Source of the DNA: Acidimicrobiia bacterium
Lineage (GTDB): Bacteria > Actinomycetota > Acidimicrobiia > IMCC26256 > JAENVU01
DNA length: 13,599 nucleotides
Direction: 5' to 3'
Assembly: GCA_017882945.1 (NCBI GenBank)
Contig: JADGON010000380.1
Location: 1-13,599, forward strand
Part shown: piece after piece, positions 7,436 to 13,599 of the stretch
How the letters are laid out: each line of letters starts with the position of its first letter
Numbering within the stretch: position 1 is the first letter of the stretch
Position numbers and translations under genes: made by a program
Notes under the pieces: model-generated
Database searches by the model: none
Told to the model about the DNA's origin: nothing
Seen by the model: only the letters and a program-made list of their open reading frames with translations

Positions 7436-8376
7436 CGCATGACCGACGCTTCCGCTTCGGCGTCATCGCCAAGCAGGCGCGGCCGGGATCTGGGTTCCGC
7501 GACCTCGCCCGCCGGGTGGAAGACCTCGGCTTCTCGACCTTCTTCATGCCCGACCACTTCGTCGATCATCCGCTGGCGCCGATCCCCGGGATCATGGCCG
7601 CGGCGGCCGCGACCACCACCCTGAGGGTGGGCACGCTCGTGCTCGGCAACGACTACAAGCACCCGGTCGTGCTCGCGAACGAAGCTGCCACCATCGATCT
7701 CCTGTCCGACGGGCGCCTCGAGCTCGGGGTCGGCGCGGGCTGGATGACCGAGGACTATGAGCGCGGGGGGTTCCCGCTCGACCCGGCGGGCGTCCGCATC
7801 GCACGGCTCGACGAGTCCTTGACCGTGATGAAGGGCCTGATGGCCGACGGTCCGTTCACGTTCCACGGGGACCACTACCGGATCGACGCGCTCGAGGGTG
7901 AGCCCAAGCCGGTGCAGCGCCCGCACCCGCCGATCGTCGTGGGCGGCGGTGGTCCCAAGGTGCTGGCCCTGGCCGCGAAGCACGCGCAGATCGTCGGCAT
8001 CAACGCGAACCTGAAGTCCGGAGTGGGAACGCACCCCGATTCGATCGCGTCGCTCACTGCCGCGGCGACGGACGAGAAGCTCGAGCTGCTTCGACGCGCA
8101 GCCGGCGACGCGTTCGCCGACCTCGAGATCCAGACGCTCACGGGGATCGTGATCGTCACCGACGACCGGGAGCCGATCGCCACGGGGATCGCGTCGGCGT
8201 TCGGGGTTCCGACCGAGCTGGCCCTCGAGACGCCGGCCGTGCTGGTGGGAAGCACGGAACAGATCATCGAGGAGCTCGAAGCGCGCCGGGAACGGTGGCA
8301 GATGAGCTACGTGGTGGTCCCCGAGGAATTCGTCGACGCGATGGCACCTGTCGTCGCGCGGCTCACGGGAAGCTAG
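7432..8376 (+). CDS. LLM-class F420-type oxidoreductase (MSMEG_2516-like), copy 1
   Basis: This is a luciferase-like TIM-barrel protein of 314 residues, of a class that uses coenzyme F420 (some members FMN) in the cytoplasm; the substrate is unknown. Family signatures are FRFGV at the N-terminus, LGFSTFFMPDHFVDHPLAPIP, LRVGTLVLGNDYKHPVVLANE, SDGRLELGVGAGW, and PHPPIVVGGGGPKVLALAA. These resemble the family I recall as TIGR03621. The only start giving the paralogue's N-terminal pattern (a few residues before FRFGV) is TTG 7432, which shares four bases with the dut stop (TTGA) and has GGGAG at 7418-7422. The gene 16 nt downstream is a paralogue, roughly half identical by eye, so this is a tandem duplication that has diverged. 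Confidence 0.88.
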   Translation: MTHDRRFRFGVIAKQARPGSGFRDLARRVEDLGFSTFFMPDHFVDHPLAPIPGIMAAAAATTTLRVGTLVLGNDYKHPVVLANEAATIDLLSDGRLELGVGAGWMTEDYERGGFPLDPAGVRIARLDESLTVMKGLMADGPFTFHGDHYRIDALEGEPKPVQRPHPPIVVGGGGPKVLALAAKHAQIVGINANLKSGVGTHPDSIASLTAAATDEKLELLRRAAGDAFADLEIQTLTGIVIVTDDREPIATGIASAFGVPTELALETPAVLVGSTEQIIEELEARRERWQMSYVVVPEEFVDAMAPVVARLTGS

Positions 8377-8392
8377 GAACGAGGAGCAACGA

Positions 8393-9328
8393 ATGGTGAA
8401 GCCGTTTCGGTTCGGAGTGCAGTGTGGCGGCGATCACGATCGTGCGAGCTGGCAGCAGCTCGCGCACAAGATCGAAGCGCTCGGGTACTCCACGCTCTAC
8501 CTGCCCGACCACTTCGTCGATACGCAGATGGCCCCGCTCGTGGGCATGGCCGTCGCGGCCGAAGCGACCAAGACGCTCCGGGTCGGGGCGCTGGTCTTCG
8601 ACAACGACTACAAGCACCCCGCAGTCCTGGCCAAGGAGATCGCGACGCTCGACCGGATGTCGGACGGCCGGGTGGAGCTCGGGATCGGCGCCGGGTGGCA
8701 GAAGGTCGACTACGACGCGCTCGGCCTGCCCTACGACGCGGCAGGCGTGCGTGTCGATCGGCTGGAGGAGGCGCTCGCGGTCGTCAAGGGCGCGTGGGGT
8801 GCGGAAGCCTTCAGCTTCCGCGGCACCCACTACTCGATCACGGACTACAACGGCACCCCGAAGCCGACCCAGCAGCCGTACCCGCCGATCCTCGTCGGTG
8901 GTGGCGGACCGCGGGTCCTGCGCCTGGCCGGGCGCGAGGCGGACATCGTGGGCATCAACCCCAACCTCCGTGCGGGTGCGGTCACGAACGACGCCGCGAC
9001 GAACTCGGTCGCGGAGATGATCGACCAGAAGGTGGCCTGGATCCGTGAGGGCGCCGGCGCCCGGTTCGACGGCATCGAGCTGCAGATCCGCTACTTCTTC
9101 GCGGCGATCACCGACGATCGCCAATCGCTGGCCGAGGCGGTTGCGCCCGGGTTCGGACTGGAGGCGGAGGCGATACTCGAAGCCGGGACGACCTGCGTCG
9201 GCACGGTCGAAGAGATCTGCGATCAGCTCGTGGCGCGCCGTGAGCGGTGGGGGGTCAGCTACGTCGTGATCGGTGACGACCTCTTCGAAGCATTCGCCCC
9301 CGTCGTCGAACGGCTCGCCGGTAGCTGA
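8393..9328 (+). CDS. LLM-class F420-type oxidoreductase (MSMEG_2516-like), copy 2
   Basis: This 311-residue luciferase-like monooxygenase-fold protein is the downstream paralogue of its neighbour. It keeps FRFGVQCGG (5-13), the LGYSTLYLPDHFVD segment, LRVGALVFDNDYKHPAVLAKE, MSDGRVELGIGAGWQ, and YPPILVGGGGPRVLRLAG, the glycine-rich region expected at the phosphate end of the cofactor. Compared with copy 1 it differs most after the SDGR motif and in the HY..TDYN substrate-side loop, so the two may act on different compounds. ATG 8393 has GAGGAG at 8381-8386. The upstream stop is 16 nt away, so dut and both copies probably form one transcript. F420 use is inferred from family, not shown. Confidence 0.9.
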   Translation: MVKPFRFGVQCGGDHDRASWQQLAHKIEALGYSTLYLPDHFVDTQMAPLVGMAVAAEATKTLRVGALVFDNDYKHPAVLAKEIATLDRMSDGRVELGIGAGWQKVDYDALGLPYDAAGVRVDRLEEALAVVKGAWGAEAFSFRGTHYSITDYNGTPKPTQQPYPPILVGGGGPRVLRLAGREADIVGINPNLRAGAVTNDAATNSVAEMIDQKVAWIREGAGARFDGIELQIRYFFAAITDDRQSLAEAVAPGFGLEAEAILEAGTTCVGTVEEICDQLVARRERWGVSYVVIGDDLFEAFAPVVERLAGS

Positions 9329-9375
9329 TCACGACCTGTCGGTGCACGATCCGGGCCTGCAGTCGCTGAGAAGAG

Positions 9376-9401
9376 CGGGACGCATCGCGATCGTCGTCCC
9401 G
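9376..9401. terminator. Weak hairpin between convergent genes
   Basis: CGGGACG (9376-9382) pairs with CGTCCCG (9395-9401) around a 12-nt loop. It lies in the 99-nt gap between two convergent genes and might end both transcripts. There is no T-run. Nothing else is seen in the gap. Confidence 0.35.
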
Positions 9402-9427
9402 TCCCGAAGCTGCCCGAGATCTGAGGG

Positions 9428-10114
9428 TCAGGCGGTCGCGGGCGGGGTGAAGCGCTCGGGGATCCAGGTGCCGAGCCGGTCGCGGAGCTCGTCGTGGGCT
9501 TCGGTCAGCAGGTGTCCGGCGCCCGGGAGGATCACGAGGTCGCCGTGCCCGACGATCGTCTGCACGACTGCGCTCGTGTCGGGCGGCAGGATCTCGTCGC
9601 GGTCGCCGTGCAGCAGGAGCAGGGGAGTCGCACCGAGCGCGGCACCGTCCTCGCATCCGGCAGACTGCGTCGAGAGCGTGACGACGCCCGCGCACCGAGC
9701 ACCGAGGATGATGCCCGTCTGCAGTGCGACGGCACCGCCGAACGAGTGACCGACGGTGACGAAGCGGGTCGCGCCGGTGCGCGTCGCGAGGTCGGCCGCC
9801 GCGGCGACGTCGAGCACGCACCGCGCGAGGTCGTTCGGCTTGCGGTACCCGACCCTGATCGTCCCGATGCCTCGAGCCGCGAGCTGTTGACCGAGGTCGT
9901 GGTAGAGACCGCCCGCCGGCCCGAGCAGTCCTCCCATGCCACCGCCACCCATGACGACGACGTGCTCGGCCTGCGGGTCGCCGTGCCACAGCAGGGTGAG
10001 CAGGCCTCCGAGCGTGTAGATCTCGAGGTGGTGGAGATCGGCACCGATCTCGACGTCCTCGGTCGCGAGTGCCTGGAGCAGCTCCAGCGGCGAACGCGGC
10101 TCGGACCGGGTCAC
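9428..10114 (-). CDS. Alpha/beta hydrolase
   Basis: This 228-residue protein has the alpha/beta-hydrolase fold. The nucleophile elbow is G122HSFGG with S124, the acid is probably D173 in HGDRDEILP, and the base is H201 in GAGHLL. An unusual glycine-rich stretch, MGGGGMGGLLGP at 55-66, lies after the strand that normally precedes the oxyanion hole. No signal peptide is seen, so it should be cytoplasmic. The start is a GTG at 10114 whose last two bases overlap the TGA of the upstream oxidoreductase (GTGA), which implies translational coupling. The pair may act in one catabolic step, such as ester or lactone hydrolysis after F420-dependent oxidation, but the substrate is unknown. Confidence 0.85.
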   Translation of the reverse strand: MTRSEPRSPLELLQALATEDVEIGADLHHLEIYTLGGLLTLLWHGDPQAEHVVVMGGGGMGGLLGPAGGLYHDLGQQLAARGIGTIRVGYRKPNDLARCVLDVAAAADLATRTGATRFVTVGHSFGGAVALQTGIILGARCAGVVTLSTQSAGCEDGAALGATPLLLLHGDRDEILPPDTSAVVQTIVGHGDLVILPGAGHLLTEAHDELRDRLGTWIPERFTPPATA

Positions 10115-11010
10115 AGCAGGGAGCGGAGGAGCTCCCGGGTGCGGCGCTTCTCGTCCACGCCGGCACCGAACTCCACCGCGGCGAAATCGGTGACTCCGGC
10201 ATCGGCAAACCGCTGGATCCCCGCTGCGACCTCGGCTTCACTCCCCACGATCGCCACGTCTTCGGGGCCGGCCGCACCTTCGCGGTCGAGCATGGCGCGG
10301 TAGGACGGGAGGACTCCGTAGATCTGGAACACCTGCGCGGCGCGGGCGCGAGCCGCGTCTGCGTCGTCGGTGACACACACCGGCATCCCCGAGGCAACCC
10401 GCGGGCTCGGTCGCCCCGCGGCTGCGGCGGCCTTCGTGATCGTGGGTACGGTGAGCGCGGCCAAGGTGTCCGGTCCGGTCATCCAGGTCATCGTGCCGTC
10501 GGCGAGCGTGCCCGCGAGCTCGAGCATCTTGGGCCCGAGCGCGGCGACCATGACCGGGCAGGGGCTCGAGCCGGGGACGCTGATGGTCGCGCTCGCGCTG
10601 AGCGTCTCGCCGGTGAACGACACGGAGCCGGTCTGGATCAACGGCATGAGGATCGAGAGGTACTCGCGCATGTGCCGGACGGGCTTCTCGAACGAGAGCC
10701 CGAACATGTTCTCGATGACGATCTGGTGGGAGAGCCCGATCCCGAGCACGAGGCGACCGCCGGAGGCGGCCTGCACGGTGAGTGCCTGCTGGGCGAGCAT
10801 CATCGGGTGGCGCGGGTAGGTCGGTACGACACCTGTCCCCAGCTCGATGCCGGGCACCTCGCGACCGACGATCGAGAGGACGCTCAGCGAGTCGAACCCG
10901 AAGATCTGGGACACCCAGTACCCGCTGAACCCCTGCTCGGCGGCTTCTCGTGCCCCGTCCACCGCGGCATCGATGCTGGCCGGCTCTCCACCGAAGATTC
11001 CTATGCGCAT
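10111..11010 (-). CDS. LLM-class F420-type oxidoreductase (MSMEG_4879-like)
   Basis: This 299-residue luciferase-like TIM-barrel protein comes from a different branch than the two copies at 7432-9328. Telling segments are MRIGIFGGEP at the N-terminus, YWVSQIFGFDSLSVLS, GIELGTGVVPTYPRHPMMLAQ, SGGRLVLGIGLSHQ, VRHMREYLSILMPL, MVAALGPKMLELAG and LPSYRAMLDREGA near the C-terminus. They match my memory of the TIGR03564 family. F420 is the expected cofactor by family; the substrate is not known. The start ATG 11010 has TAGCCT exactly 7 nt upstream and no Shine-Dalgarno sequence, suggesting a leaderless transcript. It is divergent from the tRNA-Gly gene, and the alpha/beta-hydrolase start overlaps its stop. 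Confidence 0.9.
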   Translation of the reverse strand: MRIGIFGGEPASIDAAVDGAREAAEQGFSGYWVSQIFGFDSLSVLSIVGREVPGIELGTGVVPTYPRHPMMLAQQALTVQAASGGRLVLGIGLSHQIVIENMFGLSFEKPVRHMREYLSILMPLIQTGSVSFTGETLSASATISVPGSSPCPVMVAALGPKMLELAGTLADGTMTWMTGPDTLAALTVPTITKAAAAAGRPSPRVASGMPVCVTDDADAARARAAQVFQIYGVLPSYRAMLDREGAAGPEDVAIVGSEAEVAAGIQRFADAGVTDFAAVEFGAGVDEKRRTRELLRSLL

Positions 11011-11017
11011 GAAGCGC

Positions 11018-11023
11018 AGGCTA
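11018..11023 (-). promoter_or_regulatory. -10 box of a leaderless promoter for the MSMEG_4879-like gene
   Basis: On the minus strand TAGCCT lies 7 nt before the ATG at 11010. That spacing puts +1 at or next to the A of the start codon, and no ribosome site is present. Confidence 0.5.
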
Positions 11024-11081
11024 GGCGCGGGCTCGGGCGCGCGAACGCGGAGGGGTTGGTCCGCTCCGACCGCCCGCGCGC

Positions 11082-11087
11082 TAATCT
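11082..11087 (+). promoter_or_regulatory. -10 box of the tRNA-Gly promoter
   Basis: TAATCT ends 10 nt before the tRNA 5' end, placing transcription start around 11093-11094 and leaving a short 5' leader for RNase P. No clear -35 box is seen. Confidence 0.45.
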
Positions 11088-11097
11088 CATTGCCCAC

Positions 11098-11173
11098 GCG
11101 GACGTGGCTCAGTTGGTAGAGCGCAACCTTGCCAAGGTTGAGGTCGCCGGTTCGAACCCGGTCGTCCGCTCCA
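11098..11173 (+). tRNA. tRNA-Gly (anticodon GCC), CCA encoded
   Basis: The 76-nt gene folds as a standard cloverleaf. The acceptor stem GCGGACG pairs perfectly with CGTCCGC. The D-arm is GCTC-AGTTGGTAGA-GCGC-like, the anticodon stem CAACC/GGTTG holds the loop TTGCCAA with anticodon GCC, and the T-arm carries TTCGAAC. U at the discriminator position and the encoded CCA (11171-11173) complete the 3' end. It reads glycine GGC (and GGU) codons, frequent in this GC-rich DNA. The next gene on the other strand ends 37 nt further on. Confidence 0.97.
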
Positions 11174-11209
11174 AGCACCACTGCACGGCCTGCACCGAGA
11201 CCCCCGGGA

Positions 11210-11875
11210 TCAGCTCTCGGTGAGGTCGGCGTCGGCGAGGTGGGTCGGCCCCGTGAGGATGTTGAGCGAGAGCTCGAGGAGAAACGGGCGGAGGTCGGCC
11301 ATCCCGGAGCTCCAGCGGTGCTGGGAGTCGTCCAGGAGGCGCCGGGCCCTGCGGACGGTGATCCACTGCAGGGTGCGGATGACGATGAGGTTGCGGGCGA
11401 TCGCGACGAGCGGCGGAAGCTCCGGGAACGTGGTGGCGACCGCCCCGCGCCAGGCCACGGCGAGCGGGTGGGTCCCGGCCAGGAACCGCTCCAACCGGTC
11501 GGGGTCGCGGTCGTCGACGTCACTCCAGACGCGGATGAGTCGACAACCCCGCTCGGTGCTCAGCAGGTTGATGACGAAGTCGACGCCGATCGCGGCCCAC
11601 TGCTCCGGGCTCAGCGACTCGGGCTCGCTCGCCAGGGCGACGTGTCGCTGCAGGAGCGCGGTGTTGCTGTCGTTCACCTCGCGGGTGAGCTCGTCGATCA
11701 GCTTTGCCTTGGATCCGAAGTAGTAGGTGATCGCCGAGGGATTGCGCATCCCGGCGGCCTTGACGATCTCGCGGGTCGAGGTCGCGTCGATGCCGTTCCG
11801 ACCGAAGAGGTCGAGAGCGACCTCGCGCAGGCGCGACCGGCTGTCCGCAGGGTCCGCCTCGGGTGGGGTTGTCAA
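11210..11875 (-). CDS. TetR-family transcriptional regulator
   Basis: The protein is 221 residues from TTG 11875, normal for TetR regulators. The N-terminal domain contains RLREVALDLFGRNGIDATSTR and the helix-turn-helix TREIVKAAGMRNPSAITYYFGSKAKL at about residues 34-59. The helical C-terminal part, which binds ligands in this family, has no recognisable signature. The start is set by the family N-terminus and by TAGGAT lying exactly 7 nt upstream of the TTG. The frame stays open well upstream, but that part reads antisense to the dienelactone hydrolase gene. It is divergent from that gene with only 72 nt between them and a 13-bp inverted repeat next to its own -10 box. Repression of itself and the neighbour is likely; the inducer is unknown. 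Confidence 0.88.
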   Translation of the reverse strand: MTTPPEADPADSRSRLREVALDLFGRNGIDATSTREIVKAAGMRNPSAITYYFGSKAKLIDELTREVNDSNTALLQRHVALASEPESLSPEQWAAIGVDFVINLLSTERGCRLIRVWSDVDDRDPDRLERFLAGTHPLAVAWRGAVATTFPELPPLVAIARNLIVIRTLQWITVRRARRLLDDSQHRWSSGMADLRPFLLELSLNILTGPTHLADADLTES

Positions 11876-11882
11876 GCGCGCG

Positions 11883-11888
11883 ATCCTA
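11883..11888 (-). promoter_or_regulatory. -10 box of a leaderless tetR promoter
   Basis: TAGGAT on the minus strand lies 7 nt before the TTG start at 11875. This supports the unusual TTG as the true start of a leaderless message. Confidence 0.5.
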
Positions 11889-11901
11889 CGTTCCGGGAAC
11901 G
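11889..11901. promoter_or_regulatory. Candidate TetR operator, 13-bp inverted repeat
   Basis: CGTTCC-G-GGAACG is a perfect 6-1-6 inverted repeat directly adjoining the tetR -10 box, in the 72-nt divergent region. This is where TetR regulators usually place their operators. It lies upstream of the hydrolase -10 box at 11935, so binding could affect both promoters. Confidence 0.5.
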
Positions 11902-11934
11902 GGAGCGCCCTGCGCACGGCGAATCGACCTTTGT

Positions 11935-11940
11935 TAGCGT
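11935..11940 (+). promoter_or_regulatory. -10 box of a leaderless dienelactone hydrolase promoter
   Basis: TAGCGT lies 7 nt before ATG 11948. No Shine-Dalgarno sequence is seen, and no clear -35 box, so the promoter may depend on an activator or an extended -10 element. Confidence 0.5.
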
Positions 11941-11947
11941 TCGCGCC

Positions 11948-12640
11948 ATGGGAGAGCTGATCGAGTTCGCGAGCAACGGAAGCACCGCGTCGGGCTACCT
12001 GGCACTGCCCGAGCAGACCCCGGCACCCGGTGTCCTGGTGCTGCAGGAGTGGTGGGGTCTCGTGCCGCAGATCACGACGACGTGCGACCGCCTCGCGGCC
12101 GAGGGCTTCGTCGCGCTCGCACCGGACCTCTATCACGGGGAGGTGGCTCAGCACACCGAGATGGACCGGGCCGGCGAGCTGATGAACGCGCTCCCACCCG
12201 AGCGCGCCGCGCGTGACATGGGCGCTGCGGTCGACTTCCTGCTCGCAAGCCCCGCGGTGGCCGGCGACTCGGTGGGTGCGGTGGGGTTCTGCATGGGCGG
12301 ACTGCTGACGCTGCTCGTCGCCGCGCAGCAGGGCGACAAGATCGGTGCCGCGGTCCCGTACTACGGCGCGCCACTCGGCGAGAGCGCCCCGGACTGGTCG
12401 GGTCTGACCGCTCCGGTGCTCGGTCACTTTGCCGAGGAGGACGGCTTCTTCCCGAGCGAGGCGTGCATGGAGCTGGCGAGCACACTCGACGACGCCGGGA
12501 AGGACGTGACCTTCATCCTCTACCCCGGGCTCGGTCACGCGTTCGCGAACGAAGAGAATCCACTCGGCAACTACAACGAGTTCGCCGCGCGGGCGGCTTG
12601 GGGCCGCACGATCGACTTCCTGCACTCGAAGCTCGGCTGA
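11948..12640 (+). CDS. Dienelactone hydrolase family protein
   Basis: This 230-residue cytoplasmic alpha/beta hydrolase matches dienelactone hydrolase (carboxymethylenebutenolidase), which opens dienelactone to maleylacetate in chlorocatechol and related aromatic breakdown. The Cys-type nucleophile C115 is in GFCMGG, the acid is D165 in FAEEDGFFP, the base is H197 in GLGHAF, and E34 in LQEWWG matches the Glu that partners the Cys in the Pseudomonas enzyme. Length and triad spacing fit well. Many relatives act on other esters or lactones, so the substrate is uncertain. ATG 11948 is the right start because the longer open frame upstream runs antisense through tetR. Regulation by the divergent TetR protein is likely. 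Confidence 0.92.
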   Translation: MGELIEFASNGSTASGYLALPEQTPAPGVLVLQEWWGLVPQITTTCDRLAAEGFVALAPDLYHGEVAQHTEMDRAGELMNALPPERAARDMGAAVDFLLASPAVAGDSVGAVGFCMGGLLTLLVAAQQGDKIGAAVPYYGAPLGESAPDWSGLTAPVLGHFAEEDGFFPSEACMELASTLDDAGKDVTFILYPGLGHAFANEENPLGNYNEFAARAAWGRTIDFLHSKLG

Positions 12641-12641
12641 G

Positions 12642-12681
12642 CCGGGCGGCTCGGCCGAGTTCGGCGGCTCGGCCCGCCCGG
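12642..12681 (+). terminator. GC-rich hairpin after the dienelactone hydrolase gene
   Basis: CCGGGCGG (12642-12649) pairs with CCGCCCGG (12674-12681). The interior contains another self-complementary segment, CTCGGCCGAG (12650-12659). There is no T-run. It starts 1 nt after the hydrolase stop codon (ends 12640) and is a plausible terminator. The rest of the gap to 12738 shows only a possible -10 box, TACGCT at 12719-12724. Confidence 0.5.
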
Positions 12682-12737
12682 ATGGGGCGCCTGGCGATTC
12701 TCGCGGCGCGACGCCGTCTACGCTGAGGCCGCTTGTG

Positions 12738-12818
12738 ATGGTGCAGACGTTCTCCGTGACCGTGCGAGTCGCGATCGGGTGCCTCGGGTGCCTGACCGCC
12801 CGCATCGGAGCGCGCTGA
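12738..12818 (+). CDS. Possible 26-residue leader ORF before the kinase gene
   Basis: ATG 12738 opens a frame reading MVQTFSVTVRVAIGCLGCLT and six more residues, with a TGA that overlaps the kinase ATG by one base (TGATG). It could be a leader peptide for translational coupling. There is no clear ribosome site before it and no family I recognise, so it could equally be chance. Confidence 0.25.
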   Translation: MVQTFSVTVRVAIGCLGCLTARIGAR

Positions 12819-13599
12819 TGGTCGCGATGCAGGACGGCATCGACCTCGGGATCGAGGGGGTCGATGACGGCGTCGAGATCGGTGGCGGCGGGTTTGGCTT
12901 CGTCTTCCGCGCGCTCCAACGCGAGGTGGGTCGAACGGTGGCGGTGCGAGTGCTGCCGGTGCGTCCGGAACCGGCGCTGCGTGAGCGCTACAAGCGCGAG
13001 TGCGAGATCCTGCGCGCGCTTTCCGTGCACCCGAACATCGTCACGCTCTACGCGGCGGGGTTCACGACCGTCGATCAGCCGTTCCTCATCATGGAGTACA
13101 TGCCGAACGGATCCCTGGCGGACCGGGTCGAGCGCGACGGGCGGGTGCCGTGGGCCGAAGCAGTAGCGATCGTGGGCAAGCTCGCCGACGCGATCGCCGT
13201 CGCCCACGTCGCAGGAGTCCTGCACCGCGACATCCGGCTCGAGAACGTGCTCGTCTCCTCGATGGGTGAGCCGTGCGTCGCCGATCTCGGCCTGGCTCGG
13301 CTGCTCGACGTGGTGGAGGCCCGCACCTCGCCGGTCAGCCTCGGGCACGCCGCGCCGGAGGTGGTCGAGGGGCGCCGGCCGTCCGAGGCTGCCGACGTGT
13401 ACTCGCTCGGTTCGGTGCTGTTCGAGCTGCTCGCCGGTGCACCCGCGTTCATCGGCGCGAGTGGGGAGCCGATGAACGCGCTCCTCTCGCGGATCGCGCA
13501 GGCCCCGGTGCCCGACCTGCGCCGACGCGGCGTCCCGGATGCAGTGTGCGACGTCGTCGAGGCGGCCATGGCCAAGAATCCGGCCGCGCGCCCGGAGTC
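12818..13599 (+). CDS. Serine/threonine protein kinase-like protein, 3' end cut by window edge
   Basis: The first 260 residues cover most of a Hanks-type kinase domain. The glycine loop EIGGGGFGFVFRA is at 20-32, but the strand that should hold the ATP-binding Lys reads TVAVRVL, with R44 in its place. The helix-C Glu is probably E61. The catalytic loop is H135RDIRLEN142: Asp137 and Asn142 are kept, while the usual Lys is R139 and the following Pro is Leu. The metal-binding motif is D155LG instead of DFG. GHAAPEVVEG and DVYSLGSVLFELLAG are normal. Activity may be weak or lost, or Arg may substitute. GGAG at 12807-12810 supports ATG 12818; GTG 12788 and 12779 and ATG 12827 are in frame. Any membrane or sensor part lies outside the window. 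The target is unknown. Confidence 0.9.
   Translation, partial: MVAMQDGIDLGIEGVDDGVEIGGGGFGFVFRALQREVGRTVAVRVLPVRPEPALRERYKRECEILRALSVHPNIVTLYAAGFTTVDQPFLIMEYMPNGSLADRVERDGRVPWAEAVAIVGKLADAIAVAHVAGVLHRDIRLENVLVSSMGEPCVADLGLARLLDVVEARTSPVSLGHAAPEVVEGRRPSEAADVYSLGSVLFELLAGAPAFIGASGEPMNALLSRIAQAPVPDLRRRGVPDAVCDVVEAAMAKNPAARPE

Noticed and set aside
10069..11223. 384-codon plus-strand frame through the third oxidoreductase and the tRNA
   Set aside because: It is antisense to a clear luciferase-like gene and reads through a folded tRNA, so it is not a gene.
11129..11947. Long in-frame extension ahead of the dienelactone hydrolase (503 codons in total)
   Set aside because: It is antisense to tetR and overlaps the tRNA. 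The family N-terminus is at ATG 11948.
11876..13348. Upstream open extension of the tetR frame, up to 712 codons in total
   Set aside because: The extension is antisense to the dienelactone hydrolase and kinase genes. TetR homology begins just after TTG 11875, which has a fitting -10 box.

Overview
The window is about 13.6 kb of uniformly GC-rich DNA with tightly packed genes. Gene content (three F420-type luciferase-like oxidoreductases, two acyl-CoA ligases, a TetR regulator, a dienelactone hydrolase, an STPK-type kinase) and frequent GTG/TTG starts with TANNNT hexamers just upstream point to an actinobacterium. A lineage near Acidimicrobiia is my inference; no marker here proves it. There is no sign of phage, transposase, CRISPR or plasmid genes.

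Layout. 1-2961: a divergent lipid/aromatic-acid activation locus. A cupin gene (1122-1454, -) is followed after 1 nt by an acyl-CoA ligase running off the left edge (1-1120, -); a second ligase starts on the other strand at about 1462. 3048-3935: a TauE/SafE-type permease. 3951-6921: the most interesting block. It holds a PerR-like Fur regulator with an operator embedded in its own promoter, a rubrerythrin lacking the rubredoxin domain, a strong hairpin, a GlpC/HdrD-like Fe-S protein and a DUF3501 protein whose start overlaps the preceding stop (ATGA). I read this as a peroxide-response module in which the Fe-S protein and DUF3501 protein may supply or organise electrons for the rubrerythrin. 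6933-6971: a perfect 17-bp inverted repeat. 7001-9328: dut, then two tandem paralogous F420-type oxidoreductases, the first starting at a TTG overlapping the dut stop.

9428-11010 (-): a third, different F420-type oxidoreductase followed by a coupled alpha/beta hydrolase (GTGA overlap). 11098-11173: tRNA-Gly(GCC) with encoded CCA. 11210-12640: a divergent TetR regulator / dienelactone hydrolase pair with a 13-bp inverted repeat between them. 12818-13599: the N-terminal part of a serine/threonine protein kinase-like protein, cut by the right edge, with Arg in place of the invariant ATP-binding Lys and further changes in the catalytic loop and DFG motif.

A recurring feature is a TANNNT hexamer exactly 7 nt before the start codon (dut, third oxidoreductase, tetR, dienelactone hydrolase), which suggests leaderless transcripts. 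The longest gap without a protein gene besides the tRNA region is under 200 bases, so there is no large unexplained stretch.
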